From NCBI GenBank assembly GCA_019416865.1, contig DXWL01000023.1:1-28683 (forward strand): a stretch of DNA of 28,683 nucleotides, written 5' to 3'. Made by a program: the position numbers and the translations under genes. Shown in pieces: positions 8,329 through 16,488 of the stretch; positions within the stretch are counted from its first letter, which is position 1, and every line of letters begins with the position of its first letter. Under the pieces are notes generated by a model. It did not search any database and had not been told where the DNA came from. It worked only from the letters and a program-made list of their open reading frames with translations. Source of the DNA: Fusobacterium sp. Lineage in GTDB: Bacteria > Fusobacteriota > Fusobacteriia > Fusobacteriales > Fusobacteriaceae.

Positions 8329-9736
8329 ATACTCTTAAATCCCTTGCTCCGTTTTCTATCTCTTTTAGATATCCTCTTATTTTATCTTTGAAAGCTTCAT
8401 CTGGCATAGCATCAAGAGTTTTGGCAATAGCCTCATCTCCAAGTTTTCTTAAATGTTCATCAGCATAGTCAAGAAGAAACTCTTTTAGTGTCATAAGAGC
8501 ATTTGCTTCACACATAACATTTATTTTTCCACTTTTTGCTATTTCCATAAATCTGTCCCCTGTACGCCCTTGTCTATAACAAGCTGTACAGTAGCTTGGA
8601 ATATATCCTGATTTGATTAAGCTTTCAAGCATTTCCATTGGAGAACGTTCATCGCTTACTTCAAATTGTGCAGTATTTTCTTTTGTTTCAGCAGATTCAG
8701 AATATCCTCCTACACCAGTGCAGGAACCACTGCTTACTTGTGATACTCCAAGAGAGATTATTTCATCTCTAAGTGCTGCAGGTTCTCTTGTTGAAAGGAT
8801 AAGTCCTGTATAAGGAACAGCAAGTCTTAAAACAGCAACAACTTTTTTGAACTCTTCATCTGAAACAAGATGAGGATAATCAGCAAGAGTAACATTTTCA
8901 GCTGCTCTAAGTCTTGGAACAGATATAGTATGAGGTCCTACACCTGTAACAGTTTCTAAAGCTTCAGCATATCTTATCATTGCCACAGTTTCATATTTTG
9001 CATCGTATAATCCATAAAGAACTCCGATTCCCACATCATCAATTCCAGCTTCTCTTGCTCTGAACATAGCAGTTGTGTGATAGTAGTAGTTTGCTTTAGG
9101 TCCTTGAGGATGCATATGTTCATATGTAGGTTTGTGGAAAGATTCTTGGAAAAGAATATATGTTCCAATTTCAGCATCTTTTAATTTTTTGTAGTTTTCT
9201 ACAGTTGTAGCAGCAATATTTACATTTATTCTTCTTATATTTCCGTTATCAAATTTTATAGAATAAATCTCTTTTATACAGTCTAAGATATAGTCAATAG
9301 GACAGTTGACAGGGTCTTCTCCTGCTTCAAGAGCTATTCTCTTATGTCCAAGTTTTTCAAGAGCTTTTACCTCTTCAACAAGCTCTTCTTTAGTAAGTTG
9401 TTTTCTGCAAAGGTCATCGTTTGTATGTTTGTATCCACAGTATCTGCAGTTGTTAACACAGTAGTTGCTTACATAAAGAGGGGCAAACATAACGATTCTC
9501 TTTCCATAAATTTTTTCCTTAACTTTTTTTGCAGCAGAAAACATTTTATTTAAAAGTTCTTTGTCCTCTATATTTAAAAGAGCAGCAGCTTCAAGAGAAG
9601 TAAGTCCTTCTGCTTTCTCAGCCTTTTCAATTATTTTTTCAATCTCATTTTTATCTTGAGATAAAGCTTTTGCTTGTTTAAGGATATCTTCAATTTTGTT
9701 TTCATCAAGAAAACTGATATCGTAATTTTTATCCAT
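8327..9736 (-). CDS. hydG: [FeFe]-hydrogenase maturase HydG (radical-SAM tyrosine lyase)
   Basis: HydG cleaves tyrosine with S-adenosylmethionine to make the CO and cyanide ligands of the hydrogenase H-cluster. The 469-residue protein has the radical-SAM motif C-x3-C-x2-C (C93, C97, C100). Near the C-terminus it has C-x2-C-x22-C (C383, C386, C409), the signature of the auxiliary cluster that separates HydG from its relative ThiH. The segment G-P-H-T-I-S-V-P-R (H269) contains the histidine expected to hold the extra 'dangler' iron. Length and order are normal. GGGAGG precedes the ATG with good spacing. The partner maturases HydE and HydF and the hydrogenase itself are not in the window, so the gene stands alone here. 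It implies hydrogen metabolism in the host. Confidence 0.95.
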   Translation of the reverse strand: MDKNYDISFLDENKIEDILKQAKALSQDKNEIEKIIEKAEKAEGLTSLEAAALLNIEDKELLNKMFSAAKKVKEKIYGKRIVMFAPLYVSNYCVNNCRYCGYKHTNDDLCRKQLTKEELVEEVKALEKLGHKRIALEAGEDPVNCPIDYILDCIKEIYSIKFDNGNIRRINVNIAATTVENYKKLKDAEIGTYILFQESFHKPTYEHMHPQGPKANYYYHTTAMFRAREAGIDDVGIGVLYGLYDAKYETVAMIRYAEALETVTGVGPHTISVPRLRAAENVTLADYPHLVSDEEFKKVVAVLRLAVPYTGLILSTREPAALRDEIISLGVSQVSSGSCTGVGGYSESAETKENTAQFEVSDERSPMEMLESLIKSGYIPSYCTACYRQGRTGDRFMEIAKSGKINVMCEANALMTLKEFLLDYADEHLRKLGDEAIAKTLDAMPDEAFKDKIRGYLKEIENGARDLRV

Positions 9737-9777
9737 TTTCTTCCTCCCAGTCTTAAATAAAAAATATCTTTTTTCTA

Positions 9778-9786
9778 TTATAGCAT
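9778..9786 (-). promoter_or_regulatory. Extended -10 promoter of hydG
   Basis: The minus strand reads TGCTATAAT, a perfect extended -10 element, 42 bases before the hydG start. The upstream sequence is very AT-rich with no clear -35 box. Confidence 0.65.
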
Positions 9787-9885
9787 ATTTTGAAAAATAT
9801 TTTTATTATTGTAATAATATATTAAAATTTAAAAATTTATTTTCAGAGAGAAATATTTTTCATTTTAATGTAGAAAAAAATAGTA

Positions 9886-9891
9886 TATAAT
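9886..9891 (+). promoter_or_regulatory. Possible -10 box of the POT transporter gene
   Basis: TATAAT lies 36 bases before the start codon of the transporter gene. No convincing -35 box is found 16-18 bases upstream. Confidence 0.4.
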
Positions 9892-9926
9892 GGGAGGTAA
9901 ACAATTTTTAAGGAGGTACAAAATTA

Positions 9927-11270
9927 ATGAAAAAATACCCAAAATCTTTCTGGCTGATGTGTGCAACAATAGTGTGGGAAAGATTTGCATATCATGGGAT
10001 ATCTACCCTGCTTGTTCTTTACTTTACGGCAAGTGTTATTCAAGGGGGGATAGGACTTTCTGTAAAGGAGGCTACATCTCTTTATGGAAGTTTTGTAGGA
10101 ATACTTCATCTGACTCCTCTAGTTGGAGGTTGGCTTGCTGATTCATATCTTGGACAGCAAAAATCTGTAATACTTGGAGGAATATTTGTAGCATTGGGGG
10201 ACTGCCTTTTATTTTACAGTCCGGGAAAAAGTATTTTATATCTGGGACTTATTTGTATAATAATAGGAAATGGATTTTTTAAGGCAAGTGCAAGTAGTAT
10301 TGTAGGAAATATCTTTTACAAGGAAGAACCTAATAAAAAAGAGGTGGCATACAGTCTTTTCTATATGTTTATAAATTTGGGATCATTCCTTGCACCTTTT
10401 ACAGCAGGGCTTGTATCAGATAAAATTTTTGCAGTCAGAGATAATGCAGGGGCGATTCTTCATTTCGGTTTTAGAGAAATGTTTCTGATAGCAGGGCTTA
10501 TGGCAGCAGCTGGAACAGTTCTGTTTATACTGACAGCTCCAAAATTTTTAGGAGAGATAGGAAGAAAACCTTCAAAGAAAATGGTATCTCAAGAGAAAAC
10601 AAATATATTTACCTATAAGTTTTCCCATATTGAAAAACAGAGAATGAGAGCTATGGGAATAACAGCTGTTTTTGTAATATTATTCTGGACAACTTTCTAT
10701 CAGTCTTTCAGTTCTATAACTCTTTACGCAAGAGATCATGTGGATAGAGTTGTTATGGGATATTCAGTTCCTGTTCCTTGGTTTGCAGCTCTTAACTCAA
10801 TACTAGGAATAGTTCTTGCACCTGTTATTGCTCTTGTATGGGAAAAATTAGGAGGAAAAAAATGTACTACTCCTGTTAAGATGACACTGGGAATCTTTTC
10901 AATGGGAACAGCTTTTCTTCTTATGTCAATCTCTGTAATTTCTACAGGAGGAACTAATACAGGAGTAAAGGCAGGAATGTGGTTTATAGTTTTTGCTTAT
11001 CTTTTTAATACAATTTCAGAGCTTTGTATAGCACCTGTTGGAATTGCAATGTTTAACAGACTTGCTCCTCAAAGATTTTCTACTTTCTTTATGGGAATGT
11101 GGTATATGACAATGTTTGTGGCAAGTTTTATCTCTGGAAAAGTGGCTGGATTTACTCAAAATGTAGGTTTTCTCGCAATATTTGCCTCTCTTTCAGGAAT
11201 ACTTTTCTTTATGGGATTTGTGCTTTTTGGAATCAGAAAATATCTTAATAATTTGATGGAGCAAAAATAG
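9927..11270 (+). CDS. POT/PTR2-family proton-coupled oligopeptide transporter
   Basis: This is an inner-membrane carrier of 447 residues with 12 or more hydrophobic helices. Family signatures are clear: G-G-W-L-A-D-S-Y-L-G-Q-Q in the loop after the second helix, G-N-G-F-F-K followed by F-Y-M-F-I-N-L-G-S-F-L-A-P, and S-E-L-C-I-A-P-V-G late in the protein. POT carriers import di- and tripeptides with protons. In helix 1 the usual E-x-x-E-R-F-x-Y-Y-G reads I-V-W-E-R-F-A-Y-H-G (residues 15-24). The first glutamate is therefore isoleucine, while the E18-R19 pair is kept. That glutamate is implicated in proton coupling, so coupling or substrate may differ from textbook members. AAGGAGG is well placed before the ATG. 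The gene appears monocistronic. Confidence 0.88.
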   Translation: MKKYPKSFWLMCATIVWERFAYHGISTLLVLYFTASVIQGGIGLSVKEATSLYGSFVGILHLTPLVGGWLADSYLGQQKSVILGGIFVALGDCLLFYSPGKSILYLGLICIIIGNGFFKASASSIVGNIFYKEEPNKKEVAYSLFYMFINLGSFLAPFTAGLVSDKIFAVRDNAGAILHFGFREMFLIAGLMAAAGTVLFILTAPKFLGEIGRKPSKKMVSQEKTNIFTYKFSHIEKQRMRAMGITAVFVILFWTTFYQSFSSITLYARDHVDRVVMGYSVPVPWFAALNSILGIVLAPVIALVWEKLGGKKCTTPVKMTLGIFSMGTAFLLMSISVISTGGTNTGVKAGMWFIVFAYLFNTISELCIAPVGIAMFNRLAPQRFSTFFMGMWYMTMFVASFISGKVAGFTQNVGFLAIFASLSGILFFMGFVLFGIRKYLNNLMEQK

Positions 11271-11301
11271 GGAAAAATTCTTTAAAAATATTTTGAATTT
11301 A

Positions 11302-11331
11302 TTGAAGCAAAAAGGGAAAATGTGATATAAT
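11302..11331 (+). promoter_or_regulatory. Promoter of the pseudouridine synthase / radical-SAM operon
   Basis: TTGAAG (11302-11307) and TATAAT (11326-11331) are 18 bases apart, and TGA directly before TATAAT forms an extended -10. The first start codon of the operon lies 42 bases downstream. Confidence 0.75.
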
Positions 11332-11372
11332 AAAAAAGAATGCAAAATTTTTAGTAGGAAGAAAGAGATATT

Positions 11373-12221
11373 ATGGATATAAGAGTATTGGAAAAAAGCA
11401 AAAAGATAGGTTATATTTTTGATATCTCATATAGAGGAAGCGGGTTTGATGCTTTTGATGAGATGGCAGGGAAAAATACTGTCAAAGGATATTTTAAACA
11501 AGTTATGTATGAATTAGGCTTTACATGGGCCAAAGGGATTCAACAGGGAGGAAGAACAGATGCTAAAGTTAGCGGAAATAATTGTCTTTATGTCAGTAGT
11601 AATTTCAATGGAAATGTTCAAAAGATAGTTTCTGATTTTAATAAAATTAGTGAGGGAAAAATAAAAATAAGGGTAGTGAGAAAAACTCTCCCTAATCTTA
11701 TTTTTCCTGATTATGTAGAGGGAAGAGAGTATATTTACAGATACCCTCAAAAGAAAATATTAAAATCGGAAGATGAGATTAAAAAAATCTGTGAAGAGCT
11801 TTCAGGAACATATGATGTGAGCAGATTTACAGATACTAAGGGAAGAGAGCTTAAAGAACATATAAGAACTGTAAAAGTGAGATTTGAAAATGGAGAACTT
11901 ATTTTCACAGGGGATTCTTTTATGCCAAAACAAGTAAGAATTATGAGCGGATTTATTCTTACAGGGGAACTTACTGCTCTTCCTGGAAAATATCTTACTC
12001 TTGAAAAAGTTTTTTTAAGAGAGGAACTTATAAAAAATACTTTCTTTGAAGATGATACTATAAAGATAGACAATGTGGAAAAAATAGAGAGAACAGATAA
12101 CGGCTCTCTTTATATTTTTTATGTTCTGAAAGATAAAAAAGGGGAAGTAATAGGAAAAAACGGCGGAAATATAAAAAAACTCAGAAAAGAATATGGAACT
12201 GTTATTGTGAGGGAAATATGA
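11373..12221 (+). CDS. TruA-like tRNA pseudouridine synthase with C-terminal KH motif
   Basis: This protein (282 residues) is predicted to convert uridine to pseudouridine in RNA. TruA landmarks appear in order: I-S-Y-R-G-S-G-F near residue 20, the catalytic-aspartate motif G-G-R-T-D-A-K-V-S-G (about 58-67; TruA usually reads GRTDAGVHA), G-R-E-Y-I-Y-R-Y around 116-123, and F-M-P-K-Q-V-R-I-M-S-G as the counterpart of FLYHMVR. After the normal TruA end, residues about 227-282 read as a compact KH unit: a β-strand, then G-E-V-I-G-K-N-G-G-N-I-K-K-L-R with the G-x-x-G loop, then a last strand. KH domains bind single-stranded RNA, so this tail may select a non-standard substrate. Its stop overlaps the next start (ATGA), and it opens a four-gene operon. 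The altered catalytic motif and the fusion argue against plain TruA (positions 38-40). Confidence 0.8.
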   Translation: MDIRVLEKSKKIGYIFDISYRGSGFDAFDEMAGKNTVKGYFKQVMYELGFTWAKGIQQGGRTDAKVSGNNCLYVSSNFNGNVQKIVSDFNKISEGKIKIRVVRKTLPNLIFPDYVEGREYIYRYPQKKILKSEDEIKKICEELSGTYDVSRFTDTKGRELKEHIRTVKVRFENGELIFTGDSFMPKQVRIMSGFILTGELTALPGKYLTLEKVFLREELIKNTFFEDDTIKIDNVEKIERTDNGSLYIFYVLKDKKGEVIGKNGGNIKKLRKEYGTVIVREI

Positions 12222-12643
12222 TAACTGCCAGAATAAAACAGGGACTTCTCTTTCTTTTTGGAAAATACAAAAAAGAAAATGATATCTCAGTAAAAGAGAT
12301 TTTGACCTATGAAGAATTTAAAATTTTTGACAAAATGAGTGAGTACGATAAGATTCACTCTTTTAATTTATATTTAGCAGTAAAAGAAAGCGAGATTTTA
12401 AAAGATGATGTTTCCTATTTAAAACTTGCTCTTCTCCATGACTGTGGAAAAGAAAACTATTCTCTTTTTAAAAGAATAAAAAAAGTTATTATTGGTGATA
12501 AGCAGATAGAGAAACACCCTTCTGCTTCATATTATAAATTAAAAAATATTGATAAAAAGACGGCCTATCTTGCTCTTAAACATCATGAAAAAACAGATGA
12601 TGAGAAAATGAAAGAGTTTCAAAGGCTGGACGACGGGAGATAA
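12218..12643 (+). CDS. Small HD-domain phosphohydrolase-like protein
   Basis: This short protein of 141 residues contains the metal-binding pattern of HD-domain hydrolases: H47 in K-I-H-S-F, the H74-D75 doublet in L-L-H-D-C-G-K, H100, and H122-H123 in K-H-H-E-K. Such proteins often hydrolyse nucleotides or other phosphate esters; the substrate here is not known. It overlaps the preceding pseudouridine synthase gene by four bases and ends five bases before the radical-SAM gene, so the three are translationally linked. That linkage suggests a role in RNA or nucleotide metabolism, but this is only context. Confidence 0.75.
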   Translation: MITARIKQGLLFLFGKYKKENDISVKEILTYEEFKIFDKMSEYDKIHSFNLYLAVKESEILKDDVSYLKLALLHDCGKENYSLFKRIKKVIIGDKQIEKHPSASYYKLKNIDKKTAYLALKHHEKTDDEKMKEFQRLDDGR

Positions 12644-12648
12644 AATTA

Positions 12649-14415
12649 ATGAGAGTAAATATAGATAAATATCTGCTTACAGTTGAAAAACCTGCACAAT
12701 ATCTTGGAAATGAGATAAACAGTTATCACAAATCAGATTATAAGGCAAGTATGTGTCTGTTTTTCCCAGATGTGTATGAAGTGGGAATGTCAAATTTAGG
12801 GATAAGAATACTTTATTCTCTGATGAATCAAGTAGATGGATTTTCACTGGAAAGAGGATTTATTCCTTTTGAGGATATGGAAGAGATAATGAGAAGGGAC
12901 AATATCCCTATGTTTTCTCTTGAAAGTAAAAAAGAACTTAAAGATTTTGATATTGTTGGATTTTCTCTTTCATATGAGATGTGTTATCCAAATATGCTGA
13001 ATGCTCTTGATCTTGCAGGTATTCCTCTTAGAAGAGAGGATAGAGATGAAACTCACCCTCTTATTATGGCAGGAGGAACTTGTGTAATGAACCCTGCTCC
13101 TCTTAAAAAGTTTGTAGACTTTTTAGTTGTTGGGGACGGAGAGGAAACAATGACAAAACTTGCTGAAATTTTTGTAAAAACAGCAGGGCAGTCAAAAGAG
13201 GAAAGATTAAAAGCTATTGAACATCTTGAGGGAGTATATATTCCAGCTTTTCACGATGGAAAGAAAAAGATTACAAGAGCGATTTTAAAAGATATAAATA
13301 ATTCAAAAATGTATGAGAATCAGCTTGTACCATATATATCTATTGTTCACGACAGAGCTTCTGTAGAAATTCAAAGAGGTTGTACAAGAGGATGCAGATT
13401 CTGTCAGGCTGGAATGGTATACAGACCTGTAAGAGAAAGAACTCTTGAAAATAACTTAAAACTTATAGATGCTATGCTTGAAAGTACAGGATATTCTGAA
13501 ATATCTCTTTCATCACTTAGCAGCAGTGATTATACAAATATAGATACACTTTTAAGAACACTTCAAGAGAAATACAGTGGGGATAATCTTGGAATCTCTC
13601 TGCCTTCTCTTAGAATGAATCCTCATTCTGTAAGAGTTGCAGAACAGATAAGCGGAGGAAAGAGAACAGGATTTACTTTTGCTCCAGAAGCAGGATCTCA
13701 AAAAATGAGAGATGTTATAAATAAAGGTGTAGAAGAACATGAAATTCTTGAAACAGCTGTGGAAGCTGTAAAAGCAGGATGGGTAAGTTTGAAATTCTAT
13801 TTTATGATAGGGCTTCCTTTTGAAACTATGGAAGATGTAAAGGGAATTTATGATCTTGCTAAAAAAGTAATAGGGCTTTGCAGACCTATTAATAAAAGAA
13901 TAAATATAACTGTAAGTGTGTCAAACTTTATTCCAAAACCTCATACACCATATGAGTGGTGCAGACAGATGAGCATGGAAGAGATGAATGAAAAGCACGA
14001 ATATCTAAAAGGACTATTTGCAGGACTTAAAGGTGTAGCTCTTAAGATTCACCCTCCTAAAAAATCTTATCTTGAAGGATTTATTTCAAGAGGAGATGAA
14101 AGAACAGGAGATCTTATCGAACTTGCGTTTAGAAAAGGTGTAAAACTTGATGACTACAAAGATAACTTTAATCTGTGGACAGAGGCTATGAATGAACTTG
14201 GAATCACTTATGATGACTATCTTGATGCAAGAGATTTAGATGAAGAGCTTCCATGGGATATTATAGATGTTGGAGTATCAAAAGAGTTTTTCAAGAGAGA
14301 ACTTAAAAAGTCTGAAGAAGCTGCTCTTTCACATGACTGCAGAAAAGGATGTCTTGGATGCGGAATGAGAAGAGTAGTTCCTGAATGTGGAAATCTGACA
14401 ACAGTTAAAGAATAA
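12649..14415 (+). CDS. Radical-SAM protein of TIGR03960 type, function unknown
   Basis: This protein of 588 residues starts with a region resembling a B12-binding fold (F-P-D-V-Y-E-V-G-M-S-N-L-G, about 39-51; later V-G-D-G-E-E). A radical-SAM core follows with C-T-R-G-C-R-F-C (C245, C249, C252). Near the C-terminus C-R-K-G-C-L-G-C (C564, C568, C571) could hold a second iron-sulfur cluster. The order matches the widespread uncharacterised family TIGR03960, which in many bacteria is fused or adjacent to a DUF2344 protein. No DUF2344 region is present in this ORF or in the window. A GGGAG site inside the end of the HD gene serves as its ribosome-binding site. Co-transcription with a pseudouridine synthase suggests RNA modification, by inference only. 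Confidence 0.85.
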   Translation: MRVNIDKYLLTVEKPAQYLGNEINSYHKSDYKASMCLFFPDVYEVGMSNLGIRILYSLMNQVDGFSLERGFIPFEDMEEIMRRDNIPMFSLESKKELKDFDIVGFSLSYEMCYPNMLNALDLAGIPLRREDRDETHPLIMAGGTCVMNPAPLKKFVDFLVVGDGEETMTKLAEIFVKTAGQSKEERLKAIEHLEGVYIPAFHDGKKKITRAILKDINNSKMYENQLVPYISIVHDRASVEIQRGCTRGCRFCQAGMVYRPVRERTLENNLKLIDAMLESTGYSEISLSSLSSSDYTNIDTLLRTLQEKYSGDNLGISLPSLRMNPHSVRVAEQISGGKRTGFTFAPEAGSQKMRDVINKGVEEHEILETAVEAVKAGWVSLKFYFMIGLPFETMEDVKGIYDLAKKVIGLCRPINKRINITVSVSNFIPKPHTPYEWCRQMSMEEMNEKHEYLKGLFAGLKGVALKIHPPKKSYLEGFISRGDERTGDLIELAFRKGVKLDDYKDNFNLWTEAMNELGITYDDYLDARDLDEELPWDIIDVGVSKEFFKRELKKSEEAALSHDCRKGCLGCGMRRVVPECGNLTTVKE

Positions 14416-14428
14416 AGGAGATAAAGTT

Positions 14429-15103
14429 ATGGTTAATTTAGGAAATGACTGGGATGAGCTTTTAAAAGATGAATTTGAAAAAGAATATTATAAAAAATTA
14501 AGAGCATTTTTAGTAAATGAATACAGGACACAGATAATTCATCCAGATATGAATGATATTTTTTCAGCTCTTAAGGTATCTAGTTATAAAGATACAAACA
14601 TACTTCTTCTTGGACAAGATCCTTATCATGGACAAGGACAGGCTCATGGAATGGCATTTTCTGTAAAACCAGGAATACCAGCTCCTCCTTCATTGAGAAA
14701 TATGTATAAGGAATTGAGAGATGAACTGGGATGTACAATTCCAAACAATGGATATCTTATGCCATGGGCTAAGCAGGGAATACTTCTTCTTAATACAGCT
14801 CTTACAGTGAGAGATGGTCAGGCAAACTCTCATCAGGGAAAAGGCTGGGAGATATTCACTGACAGAATAATTGAACTTCTTAATGAAAAAGATGAACCAG
14901 TAATCTTTATACTTTGGGGAAATAATGCTAAGAGCAAAAAAAGACTTATCACAAATCCAAAACATTTTATAATTGAAGGGGTACACCCAAGTCCTCTTTC
15001 AGCCAGCAGAGGATTTTTTGGATGTGGACATTTTAAAAAGGTAAATGAGATTTTACACTCTTTAGGAAAAAAAGAGATAGATTGGCAGATACCTAATATT
15101 TAG
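14429..15103 (+). CDS. ung: Uracil-DNA glycosylase, family 1
   Basis: Ung removes uracil from DNA, starting base-excision repair in the cytoplasm. The 224-residue protein has the water-activating motif G-Q-D-P-Y-H-G (62-68, catalytic D64) and the DNA-intercalation loop H-P-S-P-L-S-A-S-R-G near residue 188. It also has the family segments M-A-F-S-V and I-L-W-G-N-N. Length is normal. AAGGAG precedes the ATG, 13 bases after the radical-SAM stop, so it is the last gene of the operon. Confidence 0.97.
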   Translation: MVNLGNDWDELLKDEFEKEYYKKLRAFLVNEYRTQIIHPDMNDIFSALKVSSYKDTNILLLGQDPYHGQGQAHGMAFSVKPGIPAPPSLRNMYKELRDELGCTIPNNGYLMPWAKQGILLLNTALTVRDGQANSHQGKGWEIFTDRIIELLNEKDEPVIFILWGNNAKSKKRLITNPKHFIIEGVHPSPLSASRGFFGCGHFKKVNEILHSLGKKEIDWQIPNI

Positions 15104-15154
15104 AAGAACTAAAAATATAAAAAATAAAATTAGAGCTGTTAGAATACAGAGTAT

Positions 15155-15307
15155 AAAAATAAAATTATCGAAATTAAAAATATCTGCATAGTTTATGCAG
15201 CAAACTGAACGATAAAAAATGATATGTTTGAACGAAGTGAGTTTATCATTTTTAGTGAAGTGAGCAATATAAACAGCAGATATTTTTTTGTAGATAATTT
15301 TATTTTT
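15155..15307. repeat. 153-base nested inverted repeat / bidirectional terminator region
   Basis: The outer arms AAAAATAAAATTATC (15155-15169) and 15293-15307 are perfect 15-base inverted repeats. Inside them AAAAATATCTGC (15176-15187) pairs perfectly with 15276-15287, and GTTTAT (15191-15196) with ATAAAC (15269-15274). An inner pair AAAAATGATA (15215-15224) matches TATCATTTTT (15244-15253). A competing local hairpin CTGCATA/TATGCAG spans 15184-15200. The octamer GAAGTGAG appears twice, at about 15235 and 15257. The element fills the gap between the convergent ung and phnW genes and ends six bases before the phnW stop codon. It can terminate both operons, but it is much larger than needed and resembles a small non-coding repeat or MITE-like element. 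Confidence 0.7.
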
Positions 15308-15312
15308 TTATT

Positions 15313-16464
15313 CTACCAATCTATTGAATTTTTTACAGCATTTAAAAGTTCTTTAATATCTTCAGGATAAACCTCTCCAATATTTCCAATTCTGAAACTA
15401 TCTATTTCAGTAACTTTTCCTGGATAGATAACAAAACCTTGTTTTTTAAGATTTTGATAAAATCTTGTGAAATCATATTTTTCAGATTTTGGAGCAATAA
15501 AAGATGTAATAATAGGAGATTGATACTCATCAGAAATAAGAGTTTCAAATCCTAGAGATTTCATTCCCTCTCTTAAAATTTTATTATTTTCAGTATATCT
15601 TTTTTCTCTTGCAGAGATTCCTCCCTCTTCTTTCAGTTCAGCAAGTGCTTGATAAAAGGCTCTCACTGTATGAGTAGGAGAAGTAAAACGCCATTTTCCA
15701 TGATTTTCTTCCATTGTTTTCCATTGATTGTATAAATCAAGTGAAAGAGAACGAGCTTGTCCAGCACATTTTTTAAGGACATCTTTTTTACATATTATAA
15801 ATGAAAATCCTGGGACACCTTGTATACATTTATTTGATGAACTTATAATAAAGTCTGCACCAAGTTTAACAAGGTCAATTTCTACTCCTCCAAAACTTGA
15901 CATAGCATCGACAATATATATTTTTCCAAATTCTTTTACAATTTTTCCAATTTCAAAAACAGGATTTAAAATACCACTTGTAGTTTCACTGTGAACAACA
16001 GAAACGTGAGTGACATCAGGATTTTTTTCTAAAAGTTCTCTTACTTTTTCAGGAGTTACAACTGCTTTATCTCCAAATTTTTCTATTATGTAGTTAATAC
16101 CTAAGACTTCAGCTATCTCTCCCATTCTGTTTCCATAAGCTCCATTTGCAAGAACTAAAAGTTTTCCGTTTTTTCTAGGAAGAGCTGTACCAATTACAGA
16201 TTCAACTCCAAAAGATCCACTTCCCTGCATAAGAACAGCTGTGTATTTATCTCTGTTTTTTTCATCAACACACAGAGCCACAAGTTGTGCTCTTATATCT
16301 TCAACAATGTTGTTATAGTCCTTATCCCAAGTACACCAATCTTTAAGCATAGCTGTTCTTACCCCTTTGCTTGTGCTAAGAGGTCCTGGTGTAAGTAAAA
16401 GATAAGGTCTTTCAAGTGATTTATTAAGTGTATCGTTTAATATATTTTCATTTATGTTTTTCAT
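15313..16464 (-). CDS. phnW: 2-aminoethylphosphonate-pyruvate transaminase
   Basis: PhnW moves the amino group of 2-aminoethylphosphonate to pyruvate, giving phosphonoacetaldehyde and alanine. It is a fold-type I PLP enzyme. The 383-residue protein begins with L-L-L-T-P-G-P-L-S-T, typical of the family, and has V-D-A-M-S-S (D186, PLP nitrogen) and S-S-N-K-C-I-Q-G-V-P-G-F with the Schiff-base lysine K212. Length is a little above the usual ~365 owing to an N-terminal extension. It is the last gene of the phosphonate operon, 24 bases after phnX, with GGAGG before its ATG. Confidence 0.95.
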   Translation of the reverse strand: MKNINENILNDTLNKSLERPYLLLTPGPLSTSKGVRTAMLKDWCTWDKDYNNIVEDIRAQLVALCVDEKNRDKYTAVLMQGSGSFGVESVIGTALPRKNGKLLVLANGAYGNRMGEIAEVLGINYIIEKFGDKAVVTPEKVRELLEKNPDVTHVSVVHSETTSGILNPVFEIGKIVKEFGKIYIVDAMSSFGGVEIDLVKLGADFIISSSNKCIQGVPGFSFIICKKDVLKKCAGQARSLSLDLYNQWKTMEENHGKWRFTSPTHTVRAFYQALAELKEEGGISAREKRYTENNKILREGMKSLGFETLISDEYQSPIITSFIAPKSEKYDFTRFYQNLKKQGFVIYPGKVTEIDSFRIGNIGEVYPEDIKELLNAVKNSIDW

Positions 16465-16488
16465 TTTTTATTTTCCTCCGATAATTTG

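Noticed and set aside
9890..10141. Frame starting at the -10 box of the POT gene and overlapping its beginning
   Set aside because: It overlaps the transporter in another frame, and the well-placed AAGGAGG serves the transporter ATG at 9927.
11271..11300. Hairpin-like sequence after the POT gene
   Set aside because: The pairing is made almost only of A-T bases, with mismatches and no clear T-run, so a terminator cannot be supported.
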